Assembly: GCF_009017415.1 (NCBI RefSeq)
Contig: NC_092408.1
Span: 310,001-374,000, forward strand
From: Aspergillus flavus
Taxonomy: Eukaryota; Ascomycota; Eurotiomycetes; Eurotiales; Aspergillaceae
DNA: 64,000 nt
Direction of reading: 5' to 3'
Shown here: positions 34,775 through 46,197 of the stretch, piece after piece
Layout: every line of letters starts with the position of its first letter
How positions within the stretch are numbered: position 1 is the first letter of the stretch
Notes under the pieces: model-generated
What the model saw: the letters and a program-made list of their open reading frames with translations, nothing else
Databases searched by the model: none
Told to the model about the DNA's origin: nothing
Program-made: the position numbers and the translations under genes

Positions 34775-36920
34775 ATGTCGAACGAATCACCACTACCTCA
34801 ACCGGTGAAGAACGTGGTTGTTGACACTGCTTCTCTTCCCGCATCTTCATCGGCGTCAGTCTGGGATCGTGTCTCGAAATGGGTGTCTGAGAATAAGGCT
34901 CTTGTTTATACCATTGCTGGTGTCGCTGTGGTCGTGACCAGTGCAGGTGTTGTCTACTATCTCTCCGACTCGAGCCGGCCGGCTCAAGCTCCTCAGCCTA
35001 CAGAAAAGAAGAAGAGCAAGAACCAGCGACGCAAGGAGAAGGAAAAGGAGAAGAAGAAAGCCGAAGAGAAAGAGAAGGCCAAGGCTGCTGCTGTTCAGGA
35101 CGGTATGTCCATATAGATGATCTCCCAGGTTTCCGACCGCTCAGCACCGAGCCTGGAACTAATGATTCCATAGAGAAGAAGAAGGCCGAAGAAGCTCCTG
35201 AAGAACTCCCCGAAGTTGACGAAGCTACTGTCGGACAGCTATCGGAAGAGGTGGGTTAATGGCGCCGTGGTGATAAATGAGCGCTGGCGCTGACACTGGA
35301 CTGTAGACACGAAAAGCCTATGCTGCGAAGCTGAAGGCTGCCGGTAACAAGGCTTACGGCTCTAAGGACTACAACAAGGCGATCGAACTTTACGGAAAAG
35401 CTATCCTTTGTAAACCTGACCCTGTCTTCTACTCGAACCGCGCTGCCTGCTACAATGTCCTGTCCGAATGGGAGAAGGTTGTCGAAGACACCACTGCTGC
35501 CCTTGCCATGGATAGCGAGTATGTCAAGGCCTTGAACCGGAGAGCTATTGCGTATGAACACCTAGAGAAGTTCAGCGAGGCCCTTCTCGACTTCACTGCC
35601 AGCTGCATCATCGACGGCTTCTCCAACGAGGTCAGCCGTGTCGCTCTTGAGAGACTCTTGAAGAAGGTTGCGGAGCAAAAGGGTAAGGCGATCTTGGAAG
35701 CTAAGGGAAAGAAGCTCCCTAGCCCGACCTTCGTGTCCAACTACCTTCAGAGCTTCCGTCCCAAGCCCCTCCCAGAGGGCCTCGCTGAATCCGTTGACTT
35801 GAGCGAGGATTCTGGCAAGGGCCAGTTGCGCAAGGGTCTGCTCGCAATGGCACTGAAGACCGGTGATGGCTATGACGAGGCTGCCACGGCCTTCGAAAAG
35901 GCCCTGGAGCTTGGCGACCTTGGTGAATTCGAAGCCCTTGCCCTCAATTTGAGAGCCACTTTCACTTACCTCGAGGGCAATGCCCAGGCTGCCCTGGCGG
36001 ACCTCAACAAGAGCGTTGAACTGCAGCCATCTCTGGTTCAGAGCTACATCAAACGTGCTAGTCTGCACCTTGAACTTGGTAAACACCCCTAAATCCCGCA
36101 GCACCATTGGTAGTCGTGTCACTTCTAACAGACAGTGAATAGGAAACAAGGATGCCGCTGCGGACGACTTTGAACTCGCTATCTCCCACAACAAGGACGA
36201 CGCTGATATCTACTACCACCGCGCCCAGCTTCACTTCATCCTCGGCGAATTTGCCGAAGCCGCTAAGGACTACCAGAAGTCCATCGACCTTGACCGTACC
36301 TTCATCTACTCTCACATCCAGCTGGGTGTAACACAATACAAGATGGGATCTGTCGCATCCGCCATGGCCACTTTCAGAAGATCCGTGAAGAACTTCGAGG
36401 ATGTGCCGGATGTCTACAACTACTATGGTGAACTTCTCCTTGACCAGCAGAATTTCTCCGAGGCCATTGAGAAGTTCGATAAGGCCGTGGAGATGGAGAA
36501 GCAGAGCAAGCCCATGGGAATTAACGTTCTGCCCCTCATCAACAAGGCGCTCGCTCTGTTCCAGTGGAAGCATGACTTCCAAGAAGCCGAGAATCTGTGC
36601 CAGAAAGCTTTGATCAGTAAGTTACCGCTGCTATTATGCGCAAACAAGGATTATAGTCTAACCCCGCTCTAGTTGACCCTGAATGTGACATCGCTGTGGG
36701 AACTATGGCACAGCTCCTTCTGCAGCAGGGCAAGGTCTCACAGGCTCTCAAGTACTTCGAAAGGGCCGCGGAGCTGGCTCGTACCGAAGCTGAGATTATC
36801 AACGCTATCTCATACGCCGAGGCAACCCGGACACAGCTCGAAGTGCAAGAGAAATACCCTCAGCTCGCTGCACGCCTGCAGACTATGGGTGCTGGCCTCG
36901 GTGGCCCCCCGGGTCTGTAA
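34775..36920 (+). CDS. tom70: Tom70, mitochondrial outer-membrane import receptor
   Basis: Tom70 receives hydrophobic precursor proteins delivered by Hsp70/Hsp90 and passes them to the TOM pore. Five exons (34775-35102, 35174-35250, 35307-36078, 36143-36616, 36673-36920) encode 632 residues. A short N-terminal segment is followed by one membrane span at about residues 42-63 ([20 protein letters not shown]). A highly basic Lys/Glu linker comes next ([19 protein letters not shown]). TPR repeats begin at [20 protein letters not shown]. Further TPR units are seen, for example [35 protein letters not shown] and [20 protein letters not shown]. The build, length and outer-membrane anchor fit the family. 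All junction phases agree. Confidence 0.96.
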
Positions 36921-38360
36921 ATTGAGACATACTTTCTTTTGTTTTCGCGTTTGAAGTGACCAAGACGTATATGTTGGATTAATAGTGTTTGTCATTTTTC
37001 CTTTCCCCCCACTTGCATACCTCAGCTAGAACGAACAGGCGATGGCTCATGTCTGGCCATGATCCTTTTGTTTCTAGTCTCTTCTGATACATCTAGGGTG
37101 CCGGAGCCTTTCATCTGCGCATGTACTTACTAGCTTTGCTTCCCCTTCTTTTCCCCGGTCCCCATATACTTTCTCGGTCCCCTTGTTCGGGTAATACAAG
37201 GGAGGTCACTTTCATATTTGTTCTTTCCCCCCCCCCTCTTACTTATACTTCACTTCCTTTTGAATGCAGCACCGGGCTTTTTTTGTGTAGGAAGAATGGC
37301 AGAGATGAGCAGGAAATTGCAGTGAAGGCATGTGCGGTGCCTGAGGCGTCATGTTTAACTGGGAAGACGGGAAAAAATCATGTATCATAGCCAATGGAAG
37401 AGTTGGAAGGGTGTCAAATCAGACCTACCGTATCTGCCTAAACAGTAAGGAATTTCAAAAAGGGAGTCGAGATTCGGAATTTCATTCATGGTTCTGAGAG
37501 GGTGAATCTGATGCTTTTGCAACCGTGGGCGAATAATACTCGGGGCAGGGGTTCATTATATACTACGGTGTAATGGATACTGGTTGCAGCCTAAGGGACG
37601 AAACTAACACTAAACAACTCATGATATGGTCATGGGGTTTCCACCTGACGGGGCAGGCGGAAACCCCACTCTTCCGCCTATCAGTGCTTTGCGTATCAGC
37701 GTCATCATTGGAAACTCCATCTTGATACCAACTCATCCGTCCCTAAGGATTTCCTTTCCTCTTGTTGAGTCACTCCAGTTGCGAAGATCGGTCTTACATT
37801 TGGACTCTCTTCTGTGGATTACTGTCGGCTGACCCGGAAGCTGTGCTCCTTTCTCGCCTCTTCTTCGCCTCGTATCGCTCTTATACCCACCTACATAGTA
37901 CTAGTAGCGTCAATCATATCATCTAACTACTGCCTGATCTACGAGAGTTGGGGTTACCAGCTTTCCACCTATTAACGAGCAGTTCTGTTTGAGTCATTTT
38001 CCCGATGCGTGCACTTGCTACGTAGCAGGATAGCATAAGCCAGTGGTTGTCGTGTTTCACTGCCTGACAGCGACCGTCCCTTACACTCAGGCTGACCTGG
38101 TTGCATAAGGTACGCATTCCTTTCCCCTTTCCTGCCCCTCCTCTCACCTCCACCATCCACAGAGCGTGTCTTGCTTTACTACCAGCAACATCCTCGACAC
38201 CCCACAGCTTTTAAATAGCCGGTGGATGTTTTGGTACTACTTGTTGTACCGACTACTAAGGACTCGCGTTGTAGTTTGCGTCGGGAATATTTGGCTTCCT
38301 TAATACTGGCTTTGGCTATACCTTGTTTCCCTGGAACGGATTTGTGCTGAACAAGCCAAG
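36921..38360. other. Intergenic spacer downstream of tom70
   Basis: The 1.44 kb between tom70 and the FHA-protein gene contain pyrimidine-rich stretches (for example 37225-37262) and short frames with no family character. The right part should include the FHA gene promoter and leader. No gene was recognised. Confidence 0.5.
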
Positions 38361-40683
38361 ATGCCTGGCACAAAGGGTATGTGAATCTTCCTTCAACTCT
38401 AGTCAACTATAGCTAGTGAATCTTGCCTGGCTTATACCACTCTACGTCCTAGCCATCGTCACCCTTTACCCGCTTAACGTATCGGACGTCCTTCCATATC
38501 GTTCCTTGACATTCACGTCGGACTACGATCATATCGAGGTTGGCCGCGCCTCGAAACGTGAGAGGAAGAACCTCATCCCTACCAACCATAATGGACTGTT
38601 TGACTCTCGCGTGATGTCACGGAATCATGCAACGTTGCGTGTATGTTTAAACAACAAGGTACGCTAGCGGAGTGTCTCTAATAGGACCTATTATTTCCTC
38701 GCATCCATCATGTGGACTATACTGATACCTATGGCTTTAGACAGTCTATCTCAGTGACGGCAACTCTATGCACGGCACCTGGGTGAACGGGGAAAAGATA
38801 CGCGCTGGCGAGGACACTATTGTTAGGAGCGGCGATGAGGTGGTTTTTGGAACAGAGGTTGTTCGTGGCCATGGTGAGTCTTTTGTTCAAGTAGAGTTCA
38901 GAGGATTTCCTGACCTGGTTTCAAAGAGACTTTTCCTCCACTTAAAGTTCGCTGTGAACACCAGTGGATAGATTCTGGGTATGCTACACGCGTACAACTG
39001 ATGTTGGATACACTAACAGCGTACAGTGACGAGGTTGTGTTGGATGTCAGCAACAACCACCAACCAAAGCGGGCAACTAATACGTTCTGCGTTCCCGACG
39101 ATGACGACGATTATGGCAATGAAGTGATTTACGATTCAATCCCAGCCCCAGTAGTGACGGCTGTTGAAAGTAGCTCTGAGTCAGCAGACTCAGATCCTGG
39201 CTTGGATTCGGACGACGACTCAGTCATGGAGATTTCCTCCCCAATTACTTCCCCGCCTAAAGGTGGTGACATCGTCGGATCACAGCAAAGTCCGATTGAT
39301 ATCGACAGAGAGCAAGCTGAACAGCCTCTTGCAACCCCAAGAATGACTCCACCCTCAGCTGTTGATGTCGCAGAGGAGACCAGCAACAAGGTTCAAGAAC
39401 AAACCTCCTATATTCTTCATAACCCGGAAAGTACAATAGTTCTGGATTCTGGAGAACAGTCAGTTGCCGAACCTAGTGACTGGGAGAGTGAAGATGACGA
39501 CCAACCTGGTTCCATGGATGACTCAATGTCCGAGTCACAGTCGGCATATGATGAGGAAGAATCTGACCCCGAGAGGTTTTCCGTGAGATTAAGCTCTGCT
39601 CCATACATGGATATCAGTCAGGGCATACAAGAAGACACGGCTTGTGGTGATTATGATACTTCGAGTAGGGAGTTTTATTCGAAAGGCAAGGAAGCAGAAG
39701 GACGCACGCCGGATCTTACCCGTCAGACCGCGGCCAGCTGCGGAATTGGTATGCCTCTCTTTGACACTACCTCTCGGAGTCTCAATGAACCGAGTACGTC
39801 TTGGCCGGTTACTGCCAGAGATGACGCGAATCCCAGCCTCCCTTTACATCCGAGTGGAAAATTATTCGATCACTCACTGGCCGGGTTCAATTGCACTGCC
39901 TTCACACAGGCAATGGAGCCTTGGCAAGCACACCCTGCTGACGGATCAGCCTATCCTTTTTCAGATCACTGTAGCCCACGCCCTCCTTATAAAGATGGTC
40001 CGTTTGTCAACTCACTATCCCAGTTTGTTGAGAGTAATAATCGAGATGACGCTATAATCCCTGCCGCTACCGCTCCTGGTAACGAAAACATGCAGAGCCG
40101 ATCTACCGATATTGAGATCCGTGGAACGGAGGCGGGCGGCGACATCAATCCGAGTAATGTTGGTGTGCAATCCTCATCCCTTCTAGAGAAAACCCGTGCG
40201 CCAGAATGCGATACCTTTGCCTCATCCCATAATAATGTTGATCCAACATCGTCAAAGGCTACGGCCATCCCTAGGCAGGGGCTCAAGAGGAAAGCAATGG
40301 ATGCGGAGATCAATTCCCAGGATGATGATAGCGTCGTTATTCAGGATACTTACCCCTGTACTGAGAACAATCGCTCAGTGGATGAGAGACCTACAGAGGA
40401 AGAGAATGATTCATGTTTTCCTGATGCCCAGCCACAAATCACTGTACCCGAACTGGGAAACGTACCATCACAGCTCACCGAATTACCTGCCACACACGCT
40501 TCTCAAAAGCCCGATAGCCATTGCCTTTCTATCCCAGACAACGGGAGACCGTCGAAGCGGTTGAAGACAACGGCAACAGCAAATCTCAAGAGTCATGCTG
40601 CTACTGCTGCCCTAGGCGCAATTGTTGGTGCAGTCGGTACTGTTGCTATCCTTGCCTCGCTCCCTGCGGATTACTTTGCTTAG
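38361..40683 (+). CDS. Tail-anchored FHA-domain protein
   Basis: FHA domains bind phosphothreonine peptides. Five exons (38361-38376, 38453-38658, 38741-38873, 38927-38978, 39027-40683) give 687 residues. Splicing yields a start MPGTKAIVTLYPLN and an FHA domain at about residues 8-125: HIEVGRASKRE, FDSRVMSRNHATLRV, VYLSDGNSMHGTWVNGEKI and SGDEVVFGTEVVRGHETFPP, including the invariant G-R, S-R-x-H and N-G. A long acidic, Ser-rich, probably disordered middle follows with a basic GLKRKAMD patch. A C-terminal hydrophobic segment (ALGAIVGAVGTVAILASLPA) ends four residues before the stop. This layout recalls SLMAP/Far10/HAM-4 STRIPAK subunits, which are FHA plus tail anchor, but their coiled coil is not obvious here. 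Its membrane is unknown. Confidence 0.83.
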
Positions 40684-43600
40684 AAATCCAGCTGGTTGCT
40701 TTTGATACGAGTTGGATCTCGTCTTGGCCATTGCATGACTTTTACGATTATTATGCACTATCATTCAATTAGGAGTTACCTTCGTTCATGAGTTTAATGA
40801 TTGGGAATGTCGTCTTGCTATTAGGTATTATCGTTCGGGGTTAGGGTCAGGAGAATTGCAGGCTGGTGCATTCGTCTATATGATATTTTGACATGTTTCT
40901 CGGTTAGGCCAATAATAGCAATCAATTCAGTACCTTGCATGAGATCTATAACTTTCGAAGGTTAAACGCACCGTACCTTTGGCCGAGCTTCACCGGTGGT
41001 GAAGTAGCCTTCGCCTTCCAGGGTTGGTCCTTTCAGGACCGACTTTTGCTTATAGGTAGCCGAGCATGCGTAGTCGCGATGCACTGGGCTGATTAAATGC
41101 GTACAGGAACCGGTCGTTTCAAATACCGCTCATTGTGCCAGCATCGAACCTTCTTTTTTCTCCGGTCTTCGGCAAGGTATTGTTTTGGATTAACGGTGTT
41201 CGGCCCTTGTTGAGTCAGCTGATAACTATGATGATTGGTGTGCTCCTTGAGTGTCTGTCGTGCTTCGCTTTCGTGGTGTGTCAAGTGCTTTCCAGGGTTC
41301 ATGCTCGAACCATCAACGGCGATGTCCTTTCCTGAGTGAACCGATTCCAGTTCCACTGTACGACCAGTCACTTTTACTCTGTATTTCGGGATACCATTCA
41401 GCCGCAGCTTAAGTGGCAGGTAACTCGGAGGTACATACACAGAGCGCAGGATGGTGCACGCTTCGGGCCAGTTCCAGATTGCATACGCGCGTGATTTGTA
41501 GGCCCGGCTACTTGCATATATTTAGCCTCGTACACGCATGATATTCTACCCTTTTTAGATTTTGTTTGGCATTCCTCGTCATCAAGCCACACATGTTTGG
41601 CTGTCCAACGAACGCAATAAATCGAGCAACCGGTCCTGTTTCTATGGTGTCCGAGCTCCCAAACACTAGGCAGCATGTGGTTGTTTTCATATTTTCTTTT
41701 TTTCCCTGCGAGAACCGGATCTTGAATTTCAAATAGCAGTCAAATCCCGTCTTCAAGAGGGTAAAGCCCCACGCAGACGACTGCAAGGTGACGAAGTCTT
41801 ATCACCCTGCATCGTACAGGTAATCCGAGGACAGCCTCCTCGACGGGCCCTGTTTCATCATATTCCCAGGAACACCCTTTTACATGTGACCAATAAACGA
41901 TCACAGGCCATTCTGGTACCAAGCTTCATGGGCCTGATTGGCCTGAGTAATGATCCTTTCTCGCCGGAGCGTACAAGTCTACACCAAATGACTGAACCGT
42001 TGTGGAGCACCGCATCAAGTCTTTCCGGCTTCTATGCTAGGCGGCAGCGTCCAGCAGATGAGACATTCATATCTAGATAGAGCGCGGGAAACTCGGCGCC
42101 GAGGAAAACACCATGAGGCTAACGTATGTTGGTGTTGTGCTCTAGTTTCGGAGCAGTTCATATTTTCGGTTCAATTATCCGATTTTGTGACTATTACTCG
42201 GATAGGAGTCGATTGAAGAGGATTCTTATGATACTGCCCTTTTCTTTTTCTGTCTTTCTCATTCTTTGATCTCGATCTCTAGTCCAATCGGAGGTAGTAC
42301 TTCCTCCGACATTGCAGCCCCAGCCGTTGATCTTTCTGTCACAGCACGACTGGGAATGGGGCGCGACTGCATTGCGTGGTTCTGCATTGGCAGTAGCCAA
42401 ACGTATCACTCCTTGGTGATCTGAAGGATTTTCTGATTCCTCCCCAAGGAAGCAGAGATATGCAGTTCTACTCTAAGGGCCTTGCCGTCTTACTGACTGA
42501 TGGTCCACCAATAATTGTTCAACCTTGCGCAATGATCAAATTCTGCAAATGCTGAGTATGCACGATTGATTACATCCACCATAGGCACCATATGTTATTG
42601 CTAACACATACTGATTATTCGTCCAGTGTTCCCACTGCGTCTATGGTTTTCGGTTGTTGTTTAAACATCCCTAAACCGAGGGTGATTTCAAGGCTGCACG
42701 CCCTCCTGCACAGATGCGTGCGCGGGTAGCAGTGAACTGGACACTTAAAAGCGACGTACCAGCTGATTTGAAGCGGTCAGTATGTATGTACATGGGTATG
42801 TATCTACTCAACCACTTTGCAAGTTGAGTGACACAACGCTGTGTGGCTGCCATGCCTCTAGTTTTAATTCCCGTCATCTACACCCCACCTTCTATTGTCA
42901 TCGGCGCTTGTCAGCGCCGGTCGTCGTTTCTTTTCTTTGTTGCTATTTGAGGATTGATAATGTCAATATCATGTTCGCTGTGCCGCATTTATCCCGACCC
43001 GCCCTAGGCGCAGCTCGCAGGCACGCCCTCGGTCCGGTTGATAATGTTCGGAATAACAACTATGGTTCTGACCCGGCTTAATGGATCAAGGATGCCTCAA
43101 ACCTTCCACAGTCCGACATGGCTCAAAGGACCTGTTGGGTGTAGTCAATCTTTGCTTACTTGCTGCATTTTAAGCAGATTATGCAGCCATTTGATGACCC
43201 TTGACCATGCCGCATTGCCCGTATTCGTGTCATTGATATGGGTAGGATACCGACTTTCCCGAAAAGCAACATCCTCGATCACTGGAATCGATGTCCTGCT
43301 GATCCATTCTAAGTATCCTCCGACAAGAGGATGTTGGACAACGATTCAATATTGCCAATGCGGATTCCACCAGCGTCCATTGACTCGAAGCTCAGTAGGA
43401 CAATCTCCCTGGCATAGTGCCACGGTTCCAATATAGAGGATAAATAGTACTCGCTCCGTGCAAGGAGCAGCCTGGCTTCGCTGCTGGCATTATCCTTCTG
43501 CATTCCCGCTTCTGCCTTTAGCCTTGGCTTTTTATGAAATGCATATGCCGATAATCTCGATGCAAAAATATACCTATCTGTCGGAAGAAGCGGTTCAAAA

Positions 43601-44802
43601 GAGTATTTAAGTATGGGTTCTTCCACCGAATCGGTCATCGTCAATGCCATCCAAATAACTTGTCCACCCTGACTTTTTCTCTTGCTTCTTGGTCGAAAAT
43701 TACACCACCATCCTGTCTACACATGGCCCACCTGGCACGTTCAACACTCCACCTTGATCCAGAACACATATCATGTACAGGCGGAGGTCGAATAGCCCTG
43801 ACATGCAGAAGTTGCGCTGGAAACCCTCGAAGGTTTGCTTCCCTGTTTGTACCCAAACTTCTGATGTTGGCTTAAGGTTTTCCAGAGTTATGGATTGTAG
43901 TAGCTGCCAGGGGCTGGGCTTTAACACATTCGTCTGTGCTCACTGCAACCCCGAGGCAGCGGCAGGGACAGTCCGAAGTGCCGTCTCCTCGCTCCATCAT
44001 TCTACCCCCGAATCGTCACAGCCCAATTCTCCCACGTCGCTGAGCAGAAGCTCCTCTCGGTCAATGTCTTCGCAGAATAGCGGACATCAGAGATAAATTT
44101 GGGACAGTTGGGAGTTGGCAATATTCATTCTACAACTGGAAGAGTGTGTAGTGGACTGCGGCCTGGCGCTGCTCATATGTGCCTTGGGGCCGAGGGCTCA
44201 ATCCTTGCTTTCTGCCTACTGTTGGTTGTTGCAGGTGAACAGGAGTATTAGGGGAATGCCGGTCATGGGGGCAGCATCTTAACTTCCACATATTCTGTGA
44301 ATATGTGTCTTCTTTCGTTTCATTTCATATCCTTCTCCGTTCCCTCCCAGTTTTATCTCTTCTTTTTGCGTATATTTACTCACAACGCTCATGTATGCTC
44401 CTGTCTTCCAATCCTGGCAGATTGAGAACAATTGATGGCAATAAGAATACAAGGTTGCGTCATGTTAGGTTTCCCCAACTTCATTCCAAATTCTGACTGA
44501 TGCACTACCGCTTCCAAGCCTTATTCTAGGCTTTGGTTACTTACTTACGGGAATGGAGAAAGTGGAGTAGAACATGTCAACATACGAAATGTCGCACGCC
44601 TGACAGAATCGGATATTCCGGTCGTTTGGTTCGCGGCTTCTCCGAGTTCGGGGAACATGCGGGTGGGCCAGTTATGACGAATCCCCTCAAGGATCTACAA
44701 GTACATAAGGTCGATCATTGTGAAAACCCCTTTTCGCGACCTGGAAGCCTTAGATTTTTAAACACTCCGCAACTGATTTCAGAACTTCCATATCATCCTA
44801 CT
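40684..44802. other. Gene-poor 4.1 kb stretch
   Basis: No conserved protein is visible on either strand. Several frames of 60-137 codons exist but are scattered and lack family features, except a weak candidate at 43890-44096 listed separately. This gap separates the conserved block ending at the FHA gene from the catabolic island. No transposon ends or direct repeats were recognised by eye. Confidence 0.5.
43890..44096 (+). CDS. Possible small protein with paired CxxC motifs
   Basis: This is a weak candidate. From the ATG at 43890 the frame encodes 68 residues starting MDCSSCQGLGFNTFVCAHC, with two C-x-x-C pairs 11 residues apart that could bind zinc. It ends in a Ser/Pro-rich tail (SQPNSPTSLSRSSSRSMSSQ). 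The same frame is open back to 43773. The tail composition looks like real fungal protein, but there is no homology evidence and it lies in gene-poor DNA. An upstream spliced exon is possible. Confidence 0.25.
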   Translation: MDCSSCQGLGFNTFVCAHCNPEAAAGTVRSAVSSLHHSTPESSQPNSPTSLSRSSSRSMSSQNSGHQR

Positions 44803-45904
44803 ATGGCTATCTCATGGACGAAACTCCCCCCTCCCTCGCGGGTTCCCTACGCAATCCCTCAACTGGAGGGGGAGCGTATCACAATTCCTGGCAGTAAGGG
44901 AGTATTTCGTATCCTGGCGTCTTCAAAGCAGACAAATGGCTTGATGGCTGTTTTCCAAAGTGGCGCGGTGCTGTCCGATGCCCCGGGATTCCATTACCAC
45001 AACCACGCCCACGACGTTTTCTTAGTTGCGAAAGGCTATCTGAAATTATGGAATGGAGATAAATGTCGCATCATGGGACCAGGTGACTTTGCATATGTGC
45101 CGCCGGTACTTCACTTCCGCATGTTTTGCATGGAGAGAGAAGCAGGATCTGACACATCGCTAGACAGTCATTCATAATCCCGAAATGTTAGGTCCGCATA
45201 CAGAAATCTACGGCCTGATCACTCCCGGTGACTGGGTTGATTTCTTCCGACACGTCTCCGAGCCCTACGAAGGCCTACTTGTACCTGAGAGTGACGACCG
45301 TGATTTAAAGTCCTTGTTGATACCCAAGGTTATGGCTGCGAAGGAAAAGTTTGATGTTGTATTCCAACCAAACTATCAACCCCCAGATGTAGGAGACTGG
45401 AAAAAAGATGATGAACGTCTTCCGGACTCCTCGCAGCCGTTCTACCTACGTGCCAACACCGGCCCAAGGTGGATGCTGGGAGGTGTTATGTCTCGGCCAT
45501 TTATCACAACGACCCAAAGTAACGGGGTGTGCGCAATTTCAAGCATTGAATCATCCTGTGAATATGGTCCTTCACTACTATCAAAAAATATGACGTTCTA
45601 CGACGTGGATCACTGCTTGTGTATTCAAGAGGGAACCCTAGTCGTCCGTCTAAAGGACTTAGCGGATGCCGTCTTCCGTGAAGGTGAAACGGTCGTCATT
45701 CCAGCAGGTCAGACATTCGCCCTAGCTTTCGACAGCAGATACGTGCGTGTCTGGTCTTTCACCGATGGCAATGGTATTGAGAGTCTGGTGCACCGGTTGG
45801 GGAAGCCATTTGAAGGCGTTGTTCTGCCTGATCGGGAGTTAGAGTGGGATTCGGCCCACGTCGAATCTGTTGCAAAGGAGCTGAATGTAGATATCTCCTT
45901 GTAA
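44803..45904 (+). CDS. Bicupin flavonol (quercetin) 2,3-dioxygenase
   Basis: Quercetinases open the central ring of flavonols such as quercetin, releasing CO and a depside. Two exons (44803-45105 and 45164-45904) encode 347 residues, close to the Aspergillus enzyme. The 58-nt intron (GTACTT to TAG) replaces an early stop and restores VPPTVIHNPEMLGPHTEIYGL. The N-terminal cupin has H64 and H66 (FHYHNHAHDVF) and H105, matching three metal-binding histidines. The residue at the fourth ligand and catalytic-base position is Asp71, where the characterised enzyme has Glu73. A second cupin follows (MLGGVMSRPFITTTQSNG; DHCLCIQEGTLVVRL). No signal peptide is evident, so it is probably intracellular. 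It is followed head-to-tail by a Zn2Cys6 regulator. Substrate is inferred from family. Confidence 0.86.
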
Positions 45905-46197
45905 TAGTTATCGTATGCTTCGTTTCGCTAGACAATACCCCGAATTTAATATATATTACTCAAGCAGATTAAAAAGTTTAGCTAAAATAGTGTTCAAGTT
46001 CCCCGCGGGGTGCCCCGCGGGGCCGTCATGTGACGGCTAGGCAGGTCGGCAGTTGAGTTGGTGTTCGGCAATTCCGGCCACTTTTTGTCGCGTCGCATAC
46101 TCTCTGTACGCTGCGCCTTCCCAGATGCACATCCCAGCATCATCACCCCATACATACATACAATATATCTTAATATGACGGATATGACTATAGATGG
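45905..46197. promoter_or_regulatory. Upstream region of the Zn2Cys6 regulator with CreA-type palindromes
   Basis: Between the dioxygenase stop and the regulator start lies a compact array. CCCCGCGGGG occurs at 46001-46010 and again at 46013-46022, each holding GCGGGG on both strands. This fits the CreA carbon-catabolite repressor consensus SYGGRG. The exact inverted repeat GCCGTCA-TG-TGACGGC follows at 46022-46037. Control by CreA is inference. Confidence 0.6.

Noticed and set aside
42782..43081. 99-codon plus-strand frame in the gene-poor gap
   Set aside because: It has no domain or convincing codon pattern, and no coherent extension by splicing was found.
45106..45184. Dioxygenase as two separate genes, with a stop at 45177 and a new start at 45185
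   Set aside because: A 58-nt intron from 45106 to 45163 joins both halves in frame and restores the conserved cupin His.
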